This document shows positions 10,400 to 21,490 of a DNA stretch of 64,000 nt, in pieces; position 1 is the first letter of the stretch, and each line of letters opens with the position of its first letter. The DNA lies in NCBI RefSeq assembly GCF_030247185.1, contig NC_080570.1, positions 1,798,001 through 1,862,000 of the forward strand, written 5' to 3'. The notes under the pieces were generated by a model. The model had not been told where the DNA came from and searched no databases. It saw only the letters and a list, made by a program, of their open reading frames with translations. Origin of the DNA: Malaya genurostris (lineage: Eukaryota; Arthropoda; Insecta; Diptera; Culicidae). A program made the translations under genes and the position numbers.

Positions 10400-10875
10400 C
10401 CTGTGGAAACAAGGCTCTTTTTTGTGAATGCGGAATTTCAAAAAATCCTTTCTCGAAAAACCCACATATTAAATTGATATAAAAAATACGTATCGAATAT
10501 TTTTGATTGCATTACCGGAAAAAAAGAGATGGCTGATTTTGTGTGGAATGAAGAAGAATGCCTCCCGAAGCACATTTTCGCTCTTCTTTCGGTCTCACGA
10601 AAGAGACAATCTTTTTTGGGCGGGATTTGGCATCGTACCATTTCGCGAAACCGATGACGATGAAACCAACGATGTTGTTTTCGTGCAGAAGGAACCAAAA
10701 CAGCCAAACTCGTTAGAATTTTGTCCAATCCGAGAAATATAGAAGGTCTTTGAAACCATATCCAAAAAAAAAATTTAGAAAGAGTGGATGAAGGTCTGTA
10801 AGAAAGATGGTGATGAGTGTTTGATAGGTAACAAGAAAAACCTTGCAACGTATGGACGATTGGTAAAGAACAGAA
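10400..10875 (+). pseudogene. Decayed DD37-type transposase, C-terminal half (copy A)
   Basis: Frame pieces read KALFCECGISKNPFSKNPHI (compare AICSCGKISKPFITTASMNS of the transposase at 17.7-18.6 kb), then about 10,600-10,730 FWAGFGIVPFRE and DDDETNDVVFVQKEPKQPNS with LEFCPIRE. They correspond to the second-Asp block (copy B keeps GRDLASYHFAKP in another frame) and the Pro-Ile-Glu block of DD37E-type transposases. About 10,780-10,870 reads EWMKVCKKDGDECLIGNKKN. At least three frame changes are needed, so it cannot be active. Confidence 0.7.
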
Positions 10876-11610
10876 TTACCTATCTTGGGACAAAATTCCA
10901 TCCAAATCAAATTTGTAGTTCCGCTTCAAATTTTTACAATCGATTTTTTTTTCAGTGTACGACGCAATTCAGATATTTTTCTATATTTTTTATTCGAAAA
11001 TTTTATTTATTTATCAATAAAAATCCCTTCATGGCCGAGGGGGATATTTTTTATTCGAAAATTTGATTAATTTGGAGAAAGTGTCCCATACAGTACTTGT
11101 TCCGAAAGTTTCATTGAAATCTGGGAGGCGGACATCGCCAGCACTCTTTCGAGTTGGCGCGACATTTATCAATGTGTAGAATTTTAAAAATAAATAAACA
11201 ATGCAAATAAAACTCAATATTTCTTACGATTTGCAGAACTCAACAAGAGAATTAAGAGGGACACTCTTTTCATGAGATTTTTTTGAATGCGTTTTTCATG
11301 CGAATTTTCGAAGATATGGTTTTTCTTTTGAAGCTGTTTTTCAAAGTTTTGCGGGCTTATGCCAATTTTTCAAGCTTTGGTGTTTTAACTTTTAAAATGC
11401 ACGAAACGTCGAGATCTGATATATCGAAAAAAAAAATTAAGTCGATGGTCAATTTTTCTAAATTACATTAGATCTTGACGTTTCATGCATTTCTAATGCA
11501 TTTGGCGGCACTAACAAAAATTTAGATTTCGGAACTCTCAACATTTTGCTTAGTCCCAGTCTTTTTTTTTCAAGAAAATGTTTTTTTTTGCGGGATGAAA
11601 TAATGACGAC

Positions 11611-14600
11611 CTAGAAATGTTTTTTTTTTGGATTTTGATGCGAATTTTCTGAAAAAATTTGATGCGATTATGAAGGGCGAGCTCCGGAAAACAGGGAAGA
11701 TCTTTAAGATCGAGATGGATTGAAATAAAGCATTTACTGTAAATTTTTCGTTTCGCCATTTGTGGCTTATTCATTGGAAGGATCCGTATAATGATTCTAG
11801 CTTATAAGAAGTGCTAGTGAAATAGTAAATTATTTACTATTTTTCGCAATCCCATTATTGATTTGGAAATTCCCGATGCATAAATATTGATTCAACTCAT
11901 CAATCTGAGCAGGGCGATTGAAATCGGATTAAATCTTGTCTGATTTTTTACCATTTAGAATCTCTTCCCGCGCATTTGATACGAACCAGATTTCAAAGTC
12001 TCATTTTTGATTCTGATCGCACTCTCAAACACGCTTCACCGACAGTAATCTCAGTAGGCTGTGTTAACAACCCAACGCCTCTGAGCGGAAAATTCTTGGA
12101 AGCCGCCTCCGAATCCAGCCTGCCTACTTTGATTGCTTTGATGAACATGATGTAGAACCGAATAAACAGCGGATCTGCCACACCAGGAGCTTTGATGTGA
12201 TTTTTCTGGTTTCTTGTTTCGATTTTCATGTTTGTCATTCAAAATATTGGAAATGCTGTCTGCCAGCATCGAAATGTTTTCGGTCACCGATATATTAAAC
12301 GCAAGAGAAAATCAAACGCAACCGATTCCAACCTACAGCTATTTGCCAAACTTGCAGCAAGTTTAGAAATGCTTTCCCACAAACCAAGGCTGAAATTTGA
12401 TTGTCAGTAAGCCAAAAATACTTTGACAACCGGAACACCGCACCAAACAACGTTCCTCCTGCCTTGCTCGTTTTCAAGAGCCATCATATGACACACACAC
12501 AAGCACACCCACTCGTTATCCGCTGCTGAAAATGGTGTGTCTGTGTGCACAAGATGGAAGCTTTTCGCCTCAGTACAGTAGTCGTTAGTTAGTTGTCTAC
12601 AGGCTACCAGTCTCCAATTGATAGCTTGATTCTTATTGCCTGATTCGGTCACACATTTCACTCAGCTTAATTCCTAGGATGAAGAAAATCACACACTCGA
12701 AACCACCTTCATCGGGTCTGGCAAATATCCGGACACGCAACGGGACTCTGCAGCGTACAAAACCGGAAAAGCCTAAGCCTACTGCGCCCAGTGGGATCCC
12801 ACCGATGGTGGGATGAGATGGGATGGGATGGGATGGGGGCACTGTTTGGCTCTTAGCCTTGTTCACATGGCAAAATATCCGAACGTTTATTGACGGGACT
12901 TCTCTGCTGCTAACCCAGGCGTGTGCCAACACATGTGTGAGCTTAGGCGTGAGTTTTATAATATTTAGTAAATAAATATTTTACGTTTGAGTGATATTTG
13001 GGTGTGGAGCGGTCTTTGAGAGAGAGAGAGAGGGCGTCGGATATATTCAATTGAGTGTATTTACTCTACTAGTCCGTTCGAATGAGGCTAAGCTTTTCAA
13101 CCTTTTGCAAAGATTATGAGACGGCATTTTTTGAGAAAGTTGGTTCCCCATTGCCAAAGATCTGATAAGGATTTACTGGAACAGGCCTCAGTGCGCTCCG
13201 ATCCGGCCGGGAAGGATATAAATATTTTAGTTGTGTTGATTCCTTGCCTAAGCTGCTGTCACATTTAATAAACAGGCCGACGTGTGAGGAGCGATTATAG
13301 CTGATGAAAGCGGATAACCATAAAAGAAAAAGTTTTATTACGGGATTATTCCATTGATTAGCTTCTGATTCGAGAAAGAGAGACAAAGATCGAGACACAT
13401 CGCGGAAGGTAGAAATTAACGGGAACAGAACAAAAAAATGTGTCGACAAGCACTCCACCTTAAACGAATCAAATTCTACATATTTAAGCATCAATTTATA
13501 TTCAAATCACATATTCAGCATTCAGCAGCAGGAATTCACATTCCACGCTACGACCAAACCCATACTTTCCAATTATCTCTTCACCCGACTCTCTCTCTCT
13601 CTCTGTCTCTCTCCGACAATGATTGCGGCAATTGGATCACCATCGCACGAATTCACTTACGCCCTTTGAACTGTGCAACCGAAACGAACAATGCGGCCAG
13701 ATGCTGCACGGCAATCGACGACAGAAAGCGAGAATGAGCGAAAAAAAAAATCCAGAAAGAAAGAATGAAATAAAGAAAGAGGCGACACCGCCTACTGTGG
13801 AGAGTCGGTTACGTCCTTTTCGCCATCATCGTCAGCATCGAAATCAGCATATAGGTAGAGCAGTCCACCCACGTGCTAAAGAGAGGACACCAACGAGACC
13901 AGATCACCGGATCAGAAGTACGATTAGAAGGAGGAGGAATGGGAGAAACCGGTGGTGAGACGGTGGTTGATAACTAGTCGAGGAAAGTGCCGAAGAAGCA
14001 GAAATCACACACAGCCAAGAGTGCAGTTAAATAAAGAAATAAAATGGAAAAGATACCAACAGTCCCCATTTCAGTCGTTCTTTATCGAAGCAACCCGCTT
14101 AAACGATTCCCGTTGATATCGGTTCTTCTCGTTTCATTCCATGGCATGCTATGCCATGCCATTCCGAACCGCTCCTGCCAGTGGTCTCTGCCAGGCAACA
14201 GGCAATCAACGGACGCAGCAACCAACGATACCCAAAAACCGAAGCCAACTTGGATCGGTGGTAACACAATCAGAAGAACGGGAGCCGAAGAGAAAAAAAA
14301 ATACGACGGCAAAGTGGAAACCTTTATCCTGAAAGAATTTAAATGAAATTTCGTTCAATGCTAATAAAATTCGACCATTTTATAGGAACATACCCTTTGA
14401 CTCCATCCGGCGATTCTCGTTCTCTACGGTTCGGTTCTGGATTGAAACGGAGTAGCAAAATCAATAGGTATCGGTATTGAGAGGGGGAGGATCTGACTTT
14501 TTCTTCGCTGTCGAATTTTCACAATTTATTTTCGTTCGCTGTTTTTCCCACATATTCAGTTTCGCGTCCGATTGTGGCTCACCTGCCTTCAGACCGATCC

Positions 14601-16571
14601 TTCTTCCAAAAAAAAAATAGACTTAAACGTTCGAAGACAAATCCGAGGCGGAAGGATTTCGTCTGGTTCCGGTCCGTAAATCCCGTTGGGTGCGAAAAAG
14701 GGTTCCTTCCGCTCCTTCACCCAGGCAGAGGCCATTCACATTCATTCATTCATTCACGTAGTTGACTGTTGCCGATTGACCGTTCGTTTGTCTGTGTTTG
14801 GCCGTCGTCGTCGTCGAGTGGGGCTGGTGTTCTGCCCTTTTGCGGAGTTTAACCATCCGTTGGAAAATTGGAAATCTTTCCCCATCCCATCTGAAGTTAA
14901 GGGATTTGACCGATAGCAGACGGTTTGACGGAATGGGATTTCGCTCCGAAACGACAACGGCGGCAAAGTTTGGTTTTGTGAGAATCAAATTCAGCGGAAA
15001 AAAGGTAGAAAATTCACAGGAAAACTTGGTCAACGTCAACGATTTAAATCGGTTTCTCGAGAAGGACACTGGTAATGGAGGTTTTACGGTTTATCGGATC
15101 GAGAATTTGGCGTGAGTTATCACCATTTAATTGTGAGTGGATAGAAAAATGTGCTGATGTAATGAGGGAAAAATCTCGTATCAAACTTTCATACAAACGC
15201 GCGCGCACACACAAACATATAAACATCAACACAGTACCGAAAATCCCATTGCACTCCTCCAGACCGGCCGGAGCCGTCGGGGCGTGAAATGCCGACATCC
15301 AGCAGAGTGTGGAATTGAGCAACCGACCGACCGTCAACAAAAGGAAGAAGAAAAGAAAAATCATTTTGCCCTCCCCTTCTAAGTTTCCCTTCTTCGTTAT
15401 GCTCAACCCGACAATGACTATGATGAAGGAACGTCTCCCGTATGGTTTTTCTTTTCATCAACATTTTTATCGCAAACACTTGTGCCTTTTGTATTGATTT
15501 ATGATTCGAACTGTTTCGTTTCTTTCGTTCAGTGCATTTTGACGCCCACTCGGAATAGTTGGCCAGGCAAAAACTAAGATCCCCGGTGTGTGCATGAACA
15601 TGAGCAAACAGAAATCAAAGTAAGCCATGGCACGTTCCAGACCCCAAGTGTGGACCTCTGTGTGGATGTGTTTATCGTACTAAACTGATCCCACGTGATT
15701 AGACTGCGTCTCGCAGATGGCCTTGCGTCAGAAAGATGACTTCTCCAAGCATGGCAACGGAAAACATGGCGTCGGACGGGTTGCTGCAATCTCACTATCA
15801 TATAAACATCACAAGCTGTTATAGCGTGCGAAGTGAGAAGCTACTTAAACTTTTTTTTTCGCCCGGTTCTCGTCTCGTTACTACTCCGACACTTTGCTCT
15901 TTGGCACCGTTTTCCTAGCCAGAGGTTCGTTCATTTTTTTTTGGCGACGAGTAGTTAAAGCCCCTTCTAGCCCGCTGTCGATTCCACTGCTGCACCCGAC
16001 CGACTTCGGTAGAGCAAGTTCCTTTCGACACTTTTTTTCCGCATCGTTGTGCCCGGCTAGTTTTCTATTGAGTCTGGTTCTTTTATTTTTTTTTGCTCTC
16101 TCGCTGTCCCCCCATTGCCACGGCTTGTAACGTGAAAAGCAGTACCAAAAAGAACGGGGGCTTTATTATGGATTTTATTTTCTGCTTCCCGCTTATTATG
16201 GCACTTTTTTTTTGATGACTGCGACAACACCAGATAAGGGATTAATGGCGGGCAATTTCCGGACTGCGGGTTGACGAAATCCGGCACGATGCAAGATAGG
16301 GACGACCGGAGAGATAGCCGTCGGTTTTTTTTATGAACCTAGTGTAGTCCGGTTTCCACCGCCGTCGTCATCCAGCATTGTGAGTTTTCCCAGGTTATTT
16401 TTTTTTTGACTTCTTGCAGTTGCAGCACGGTTAAACTTGAACGAACTGCGGACATGCAACCGTCAATCTGTTTGAAACATGATGCCGATAAGTTTCCGAC
16501 TTTCTGGGTTTGAATTGGATCGCTCTGAATAAAAGTTACCCGATAGAGAAGCTGTGTCGTTAAATGGTAGA
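11611..16571. other. Unique-looking island between the two inverted transposon copies
   Basis: About 5 kb without any transposon signature I can see. It has a (GGGAT)n G-rich block (12,817-12,839), GA/CT runs (13,018-13,033 and 13,589-13,613), poly-purine and poly-T runs, and ATTC repeats (14,738-14,756). Open frames of 60-135 codons overlap on both strands without family motifs or convincing splice sites. It is probably intergenic or intronic host DNA. Confidence 0.45.
12820..12839 (+). other. Potential G-quadruplex motif
   Basis: Four G runs (GGG at 12,820, 12,825 and 12,830, GGGGG at 12,835) separated by AT dinucleotides. The short loops fit the canonical G3-N1-7 pattern. It arises from a (GGGAT)n microsatellite. 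Confidence 0.6.
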
Positions 16572-16830
16572 GGTAAAAATTAAAGTGCCAGGATGCTTCC
16601 CTGAGGAAATTTTATTTCAAATTTTGGACACTTTACATTATAATCATCTTGAATCCGTCGACAATCATATTTTCATTCTGGTATTTGAAAATCATGTCTT
16701 TATCGTGAATGACATGATTTTTAAATACCGGCATGAAAATATGAATGTGAATTCTCGATCAATGGTACTAGTGTCCAAGATTTCGAACTAAATTTCCTCA
16801 GGGAAGCATCCTAGCACCTTAGTTATTACC
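16572..16830. mobile_element. Foldback (palindromic) MITE, 259 bp
   Basis: The two halves are inverted copies. Left arm words AGTGCCAGGATGCTTCCCTG, AGGAAATTTTATTTCAAAT and TTGGACACT return on the right as AGTGTCCAAGATTTCGAAC, TAAATTTCCTCAGGGAAGCA and TCCTAGCACCT. The inner part (GTATTTGAAAATCATGTC / GACATGATTTTTAAATAC) also pairs, so the element is a near-complete hairpin with a short loop near 16,700. No coding capacity: the 75-codon frame through it is a shadow. Confidence 0.85.
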
Positions 16831-17194
16831 TAATTATTACCTTAATTTATTTTATGTCGAGTATTTTTGCTCTTCTTGGGGAATAAATAATCACATATTT
16901 CTGCAAAGTTGGATTGTTCACTCTCTTCTCCTTCCACTAGGTTAAATGCCCGCTACTTGAGCTTAACGCTACCCATCAAAGCCTATGCAACATTTGCGCT
17001 ATTTTTCTTTCATTTTCATCCACTCTTTATTCCAAAATCCAGGTCGATCTTGATGATCTTCCCTGTTTTCTGGAGCTTGCCCTTCATAATCTCCCCGAAT
17101 TTTCCTATTTCGTGAAGCGGGAAACTTAACATAGAAAATTGACATAAAAACTCAAAAACAAAGAATAGCATTTTTCTGCCGTCAAACGTTGTTA
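16831..17194. other. AT-rich stretch without recognisable features
   Basis: No repeat or gene signature seen between the foldback element and copy B. Confidence 0.4.
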
Positions 17195-17429
17195 ATTCAA
17201 TAATTTATCCCGAAAAAAAATCGACTGGAACTAAGAAAAATTTTGAGAGTTCTGAAATCGAAGTTTTTGATATAGGCATGAAACGTTAAGATAAAAATTG
17301 TTTGAAAATAATCGAAAACAGTCTCTGAGAGTCGACTTAAACAATTTTTTGTTCGAAATAGCACAAGATTTCTAGACGCTTCGACGTGCATTTCGAAGAC
17401 AGAAGATAAAAATCGCATAACTTTAAAAA

Positions 17430-17687
17430 CTGCTCTGCACTGACGAGTCTAAGACGAAACGTAAAGAAAAGTCTAAAAATTCGCTTGAAGAAAATCCGCA
17501 AAAACTTCGCATTATAAAAGTATAACTTAAAAAATGTCGCATGAAAATCGCATAAAAAGAGAATGGGTCTAAAAAGAGAAATAGAATTTTGTATTGATCA
17601 TTTAGGGATTAACCTTATTTTGTGCTTGGACACATAACCAATTTCACTATCTTTACGTTTCGTCTTAGACTCGTCAATGCACAGCAG
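17430..17687. repeat. Inverted-repeat pair (GACGAGTCTAAGACGAAAC), possible small foldback
   Basis: CTGCACTGACGAGTCTAAGA at 17,435-17,454 and its reverse complement with one mismatch near 17,660-17,683 form 37-bp arms about 185 bp apart. The right arm abuts the left end of the DD37E transposon. Diverged relatives of the word (CGTCTTCGACTCATCAGT, CGTCTAATCAGTGC) occur near 33,965 and 47,519. Confidence 0.65.
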
Positions 17688-18903
17688 TTCAAATTGCATT
17701 GCTAACTGCAAACGTTCCTCATTAAATTTCGTACAGACTTCTTGGCGACTAGTTTTAATATTTTTTTCCAAACTGTTCCAAACTGTTGAATGGTTTCGAC
17801 TGCCGAGACATGTTTCTTAAGATGTGCCTTCGTTAATTCCCAAAATTCCTCAATTGGTCGAAGTTTTGGGCAATTTGGTGGATTCATGTCTTTTGGGACG
17901 AAAGTGGCATTTTTGGTAGTATACCATTCTACCGTTGATTTCGAGTAGTGGCAAGAAGCAAGATCTAGCCAGAAGACAACAGGATCCTTGTGGCTTCGAA
18001 TCATGGGTAGAAGTCGGTTTTGTAAACATTTCTTGATGTATATTTCGCTGTTCATTGAAGCAGTGGTGATGAAGGGTTTCGAAATCTTACCGCAGCTACA
18101 AATTGCTTGCCAGACCACTGCTTTCTTACCAAATTTTTCGACTTCAATCGATGTCTCGGACTGGTTTAACACTTGCCCTTCTCGCACCGTATAATATTGT
18201 GCTCCCGGCAAGGATTTGTAATCGAGTTTCACGTAGGTTTCGTCGTCCATGATTATGCAGTTCAAATTTCCAGCAAGAATCGTATTGTACAGCTTTCGAA
18301 CCCTCGGCCTGATCGATGCTTCTTGTTTCGGACTACGTTTTGGTTGTTTCTGCTTCTTATAGGTTGAAACCTCCTTCTTTTGCTCGAACGCCTTCAGTTA
18401 TCCAACTGAGGGTTAGCAGGACCTTTTTTTCGACCCGTTTTCGGTTTATCCTCAAAGGTGTTATCCTCACCGAACTTCCTGATTGCATTTCGCACGGCTT
18501 TTTCACTTACTCCTTCCATTTTTGCTATCTTTCTCAGTGACAGTCCGCGTTCTGTGCACCATTTGTACACAATTTTTCGACGTTGTTCTGCCGAAAGTCC
18601 ACGCATTTCGAAACGAACTAATGAAAACGAATAAACAACTGCACAAGTGGTTAGAGAAGAGTGTAAACAACAGGACGCATCCATAAAAATTGACAGATTC
18701 TGAACCATTGCGAAATGGCAGCCGGTTTTGGTTGCGTCCATACTTTCTGGGACAGTCTTTAGCCGAAACCTGTTTTCGTTCGGCACGTCAGAAAATACTT
18801 CGGTGCTTAATACAAGTGTGTTACAAATAGCAATAACTTTACGTCTGCTTAGCGGTTCAAATTGACCTGTTTAAGTTTGCAGTGAGCAGTTCAATTTGAA
18901 CTG
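17685..18903 (-). mobile_element. DD37E-type Tc1/mariner transposon, nearly whole (about 1.2 kb)
   Basis: Carries an almost complete DD37E transposase on the minus strand between imperfect inverted ends. The left end (17,685-17,714) is CAGTTCAAATTG followed by a diverged stretch and ACTGCAAAC; the right end (18,874-18,903), read in reverse, is CAGTTCAAATTG with the same ACTGCAAAC word 9 bp further in. It lies inside copy B exactly at its CATCGCC word. I could not see a TA target duplication, so the outer limits may be off by a few bases. Confidence 0.75.
17702..18606 (-). pseudogene. DD37E Tc1/mariner transposase with one frame break
   Basis: The start is taken at 18,606 (MRGLSAEQRRKIV), after which a helix-turn-helix DNA-binding region follows (LSLRKIAKMEGVSEKAVRNA) and a basic GRKKG linker. 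This frame stops at 18,394. The catalytic part continues in another frame at 18,265-17,702. The catalytic residues are visible: Asp in MDDETYVKLD, Asp in VFWLDLASCHYS, and Glu in LRPIEEFW. Exactly 37 residues lie between the second Asp and the first Glu of that word, which defines the DD37E (ITmD37E-type) group known from mosquitoes. Total length about 300 codons, near the family size. The protein cuts and inserts its own transposon DNA in the nucleus. The frame break between HTH and catalytic domain makes this copy inactive. Confidence 0.85.
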
Positions 18904-19104
18904 GCGATGTCCGCCTCCCAGATTTCAATGAGACTTTCGGAACAAGTACTGTACGGGACATTTTCACCAAATTAATCAAATTTTCGAATAAAATACATAT
19001 AAAAATATCTGAATTGCGTCGTACACTGAAAAAAAAACCGATTGTAAAAATTTGAAGCGGAACTACAAATTTGATTTGGATGGCATTTTGTCCCAAGATA
19101 AATT

Positions 19105-19580
19105 ATTCTGTTCTTCACCAATCGTCCATACTTTGCAAGGTTTTTCTTGTTTCCTATCAAACACTCATCACCATCTTTCTTACGGACCTTCATCCACTCC
19201 TTCTTAAATTCCTTGTTGGTTTCAAAGACTTTACATGTTCTCGGATTGGACAAAATTCTAACGAGTTTGGCTGTTTTGGTTCCTTCTGCACGAAAACAAC
19301 ATCGTTGGTTTCATCATCATCGGTTTCGCGAAATGGTACGATGCCAAATCCCGCCCAAAAAAGATTGTCTCTTTCGTGAGACCGAAAGAAGAGCGAAAAG
19401 GTGCTTCGGGAGGGCATTCTTCCTCATTCCACACATTCCACACAAAATCGGCCATCTACTTTTTTTCCGGTTAAGCATTCAAAAATATTCGATACGTATT
19501 TTTATATCGCTTTAATATGTGGGATTTTCGAGAAAGGATTTTTTTTAAACTCCGCATTCACTAAAAAGAGCCTTGTTTCC
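19105..19580 (-). pseudogene. Decayed DD37-type transposase, C-terminal half (copy B)
   Basis: Minus-strand pieces include KETIFFGRDLASYHFAKP (second catalytic Asp block), then in other frames DDDETNDVVFVQKEPKQPNS, LEFCPIRE, and VFETNKEFKKEWMKVRKKDG with ECLIGNKKNLAKYGRLVKN. The order matches the DD37E transposase C-terminus; the Pro-Ile-Glu word survives as PIRE. It is near-identical to copy A over this part but needs frame changes to read through. Confidence 0.72.
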
Positions 19581-19924
19581 ACAGGCTATAATGAAAAATC
19601 TAATAAAGCTACAAAAAAATCGTCCAGGAAATAGAAATGTGCGTCTTTTCCTTAGCCAAATACTTATCGAAAAATTTATCAACCTTCTTCTTCTTCTTCC
19701 GGAACATCCAGGCGAGATCTACCGCCGGATAAATTCAGGACGGGAATATGTATATGATAGGTTACGTGGTACTACTTTCTGACAATATTGCTAATTTCAA
19801 AATTTTTCTAACAAAATAATTCCAATTTCGTATCCAAATTTTAACCTCCCGGATCTCTGTTCCCGATTGTCATCTCCCGAGTCTGTTTCACCTTTTGAAG
19901 TACTCCACATGTAGCGTTCCATAA

Positions 19925-20270
19925 GGCCTTAAACTCACAAAAAAGCTACGCATGTAACGCTTCGTAACGCCTATAACATACTAAAAAGTTACACAGTCAC
20001 AAAAAAGTAACGTATATGATGCTTCGTAACGTCAATAACTCACTAAAAAGTAACGCATGTAACTCTTCGTAACGCCTTTAACATACTAAAAAGTAACGCA
20101 TGTAACGCTTCGTAACGCATGTAACGCTTCGTAACGTCTATAACTCACTAAAAAGTAACGCATGTAACGCTTATAACTCATAACAAAATAACGCATGTAA
20201 CGCTTCGTAACGCCTATAACATACTAAAAAATAACGCATGTAACACTTTTAACTCACGTTACAATTTTGA
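19925..20270 (-). repeat. Tandem array of GTAACGCATGTAACGC words inside copy B
   Basis: Reverse-complement counterpart of 9,626-10,070: AAAAAGTAACGCATGTAACG and CTTCGTAACGCCTATAAC recur about seven times with the unit count slightly lower than in copy A. Confidence 0.85.
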
Positions 20271-20605
20271 ATTCAAAAAATTCGCATTCCCTATCAACAA
20301 TGTTCAATTCCTAGTTCCAAGTTCCATGTTCAAATTTTTTCAAATCGAAATCTCAATTTTTTTTAAGTTCCAGAGAGTCGATATTTTTCTGAAAAACAAA
20401 ATCGGTATGAAACTAGATCTCGACGTTTCATGCAATTATCACAAAAATCATTTGACTGCTGCTCTGTTTGTCGAAACAAAAGGTCTCAATTACGCGACAG
20501 AATTTCTATACCATTTTTTTTTTATTTTTAGACTTTCTATACTCAGAACCTAGACCAGTGAAATTTGTGATACAATCTTCGAGACGAGCCTGTACAACTA
20601 GAATT

Positions 20606-20949
20606 ATTGAACTTATGCTATGGATCTGTTGCAGTTTATCGATGAAGATTATGATTTTACTACTTCTTTGCTGTGAACGGTCGTCAATCAGTTACAATCG
20701 TTGCTTTCATTCAATTGACGTGGATGGTAAATTTTTGTGTTGAGCCTTGATTAGCAATTAATCGAGGAAAAAACTACGTTCACGTAAACAGATGGAATGA
20801 TTTTTCTGAACAACTTATCCAACGTTTGACGAGAGATAAAATTCCTGATTCGATTAGGTTTTCAGTCCCGGTTTTGAATCAACAGTACGAGGTACGAGAA
20901 CCTACATCGTTTAGAAACCCTCCAATTAAGCAAATCGAGATCTTGAAAA
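20606..20949. other. Unique stretch without recognisable features
   Basis: No repeat or gene signature seen. Confidence 0.4.
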
Positions 20950-21490
20950 TCAATAAGTTCCAAATTTGCAAGGAAGTCCAGTCTTCAAAGTCTTATTCAT
21001 ATCTTCTAAGTCTTGAAATTATTTATATCTAAGAATATTCTTGGACAAGACATTTCTCGTGGTATTGAAAAGAGCCCAGCCTGAATACAAAGCTATAGAC
21101 GGTTTACTTTCTTGTTTCTTTCGAAGTGAAACATTTTATAAGTTTCAAATTTGCAAGGAAGTCCAGTCTTCATAGTCTTATTTATATTTTCTGAGTTTTG
21201 AAATTATTTATATCTAAGAATATGCATGCACGAGACATTTCTCGTGGTATTGAAAAGAGGCTAGACTGAGTACAAAGCTATAGACGCTTCTTTATCTTTT
21301 TTCTTTAGAAGTCAAACATTTTATAAGTTCGAAATTTGCAAGGAAGTCCAGTCTTCAAAGTCTTATTTATATCTTCTGAGTCTTGAAATTATTTGTATCT
21401 AATAATATGCATGCACGAGACATTTCTCGTGGTATTGAAAAGAGCCCAGACTGAATAAAAAGCTATAGACGGTTTATTTTCTTATTTCTT
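20950..21490. repeat. Three tandem copies of a 185-bp repeat
   Basis: The word AAATTTGCAAGGAAGTCCAG returns at 20,962, 21,147 and 21,332, a spacing of 185 bp each time. Other shared words are GACATTTCTCGTGGTATTGA and AAAGCTATAGACGGTTTA. Copies differ by scattered substitutions (roughly 90% alike by eye). Confidence 0.9.

Larger units (their letters stand above)
9317..11610 (+). mobile_element. DD37-type DNA transposon remnant, copy A
   Basis: Nearly the whole stretch reappears in reverse orientation at 17,195-20,605 (copy B), interrupted there by another transposon. Shared landmarks in order: TCTAGTTGTACAG, CAAATGATTTTTGTGATAAT, GAACTTAGAACTAGGAATTG, a tandem array of GTTACATGCGTTAC words, the transposase remnant at 10,400-10,875, TCTGGGAGGCGGACATCGCC at about 11,121-11,140, then a weaker match (TTTCGGAACTCTCAA, CTTAGTCCCAGTC) ending near 11,610. 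Two copies with the same internal order mean a repeated element. Exact ends and target duplication are not visible. Confidence 0.75.
17195..20605 (-). mobile_element. DD37-type DNA transposon remnant, copy B (interrupted)
   Basis: Inverted relative of 9,317-11,610. The strong match runs 18,904-20,605; a weaker match continues at about 17,195-17,400 (TTGAGAGTTCTGAAATCGAA, GGCATGAAACGTTAAGA). Between them sits the separate transposon at 17,685-18,903, so copy B was an older resident and the DD37E element jumped into it. Copy B keeps the transposase pieces slightly better than copy A. Confidence 0.75.

Noticed and set aside
10438..10848. 136-codon minus-strand frame in copy A (and its counterpart at 19,147-19,515) as a gene
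   Set aside because: It is the antisense of the decayed transposase, which explains why both copies keep it.
13114..13958. Three frames of 99-126 codons
   Set aside because: Partly composed of CT-repeat and Lys/Arg-rich low-complexity sequence; mutually overlapping; no motif.
14044..14346. 100-codon frame with a hydrophobic N-terminus resembling a signal peptide
   Set aside because: Overlaps open frames of similar length on the other strand, low-complexity surroundings, no family and no splice context.
21146..21490. CRISPR-like spaced repeats
   Set aside because: Three 185-bp units are whole-unit tandem copies, not short repeats with unique spacers, and the DNA is eukaryotic.
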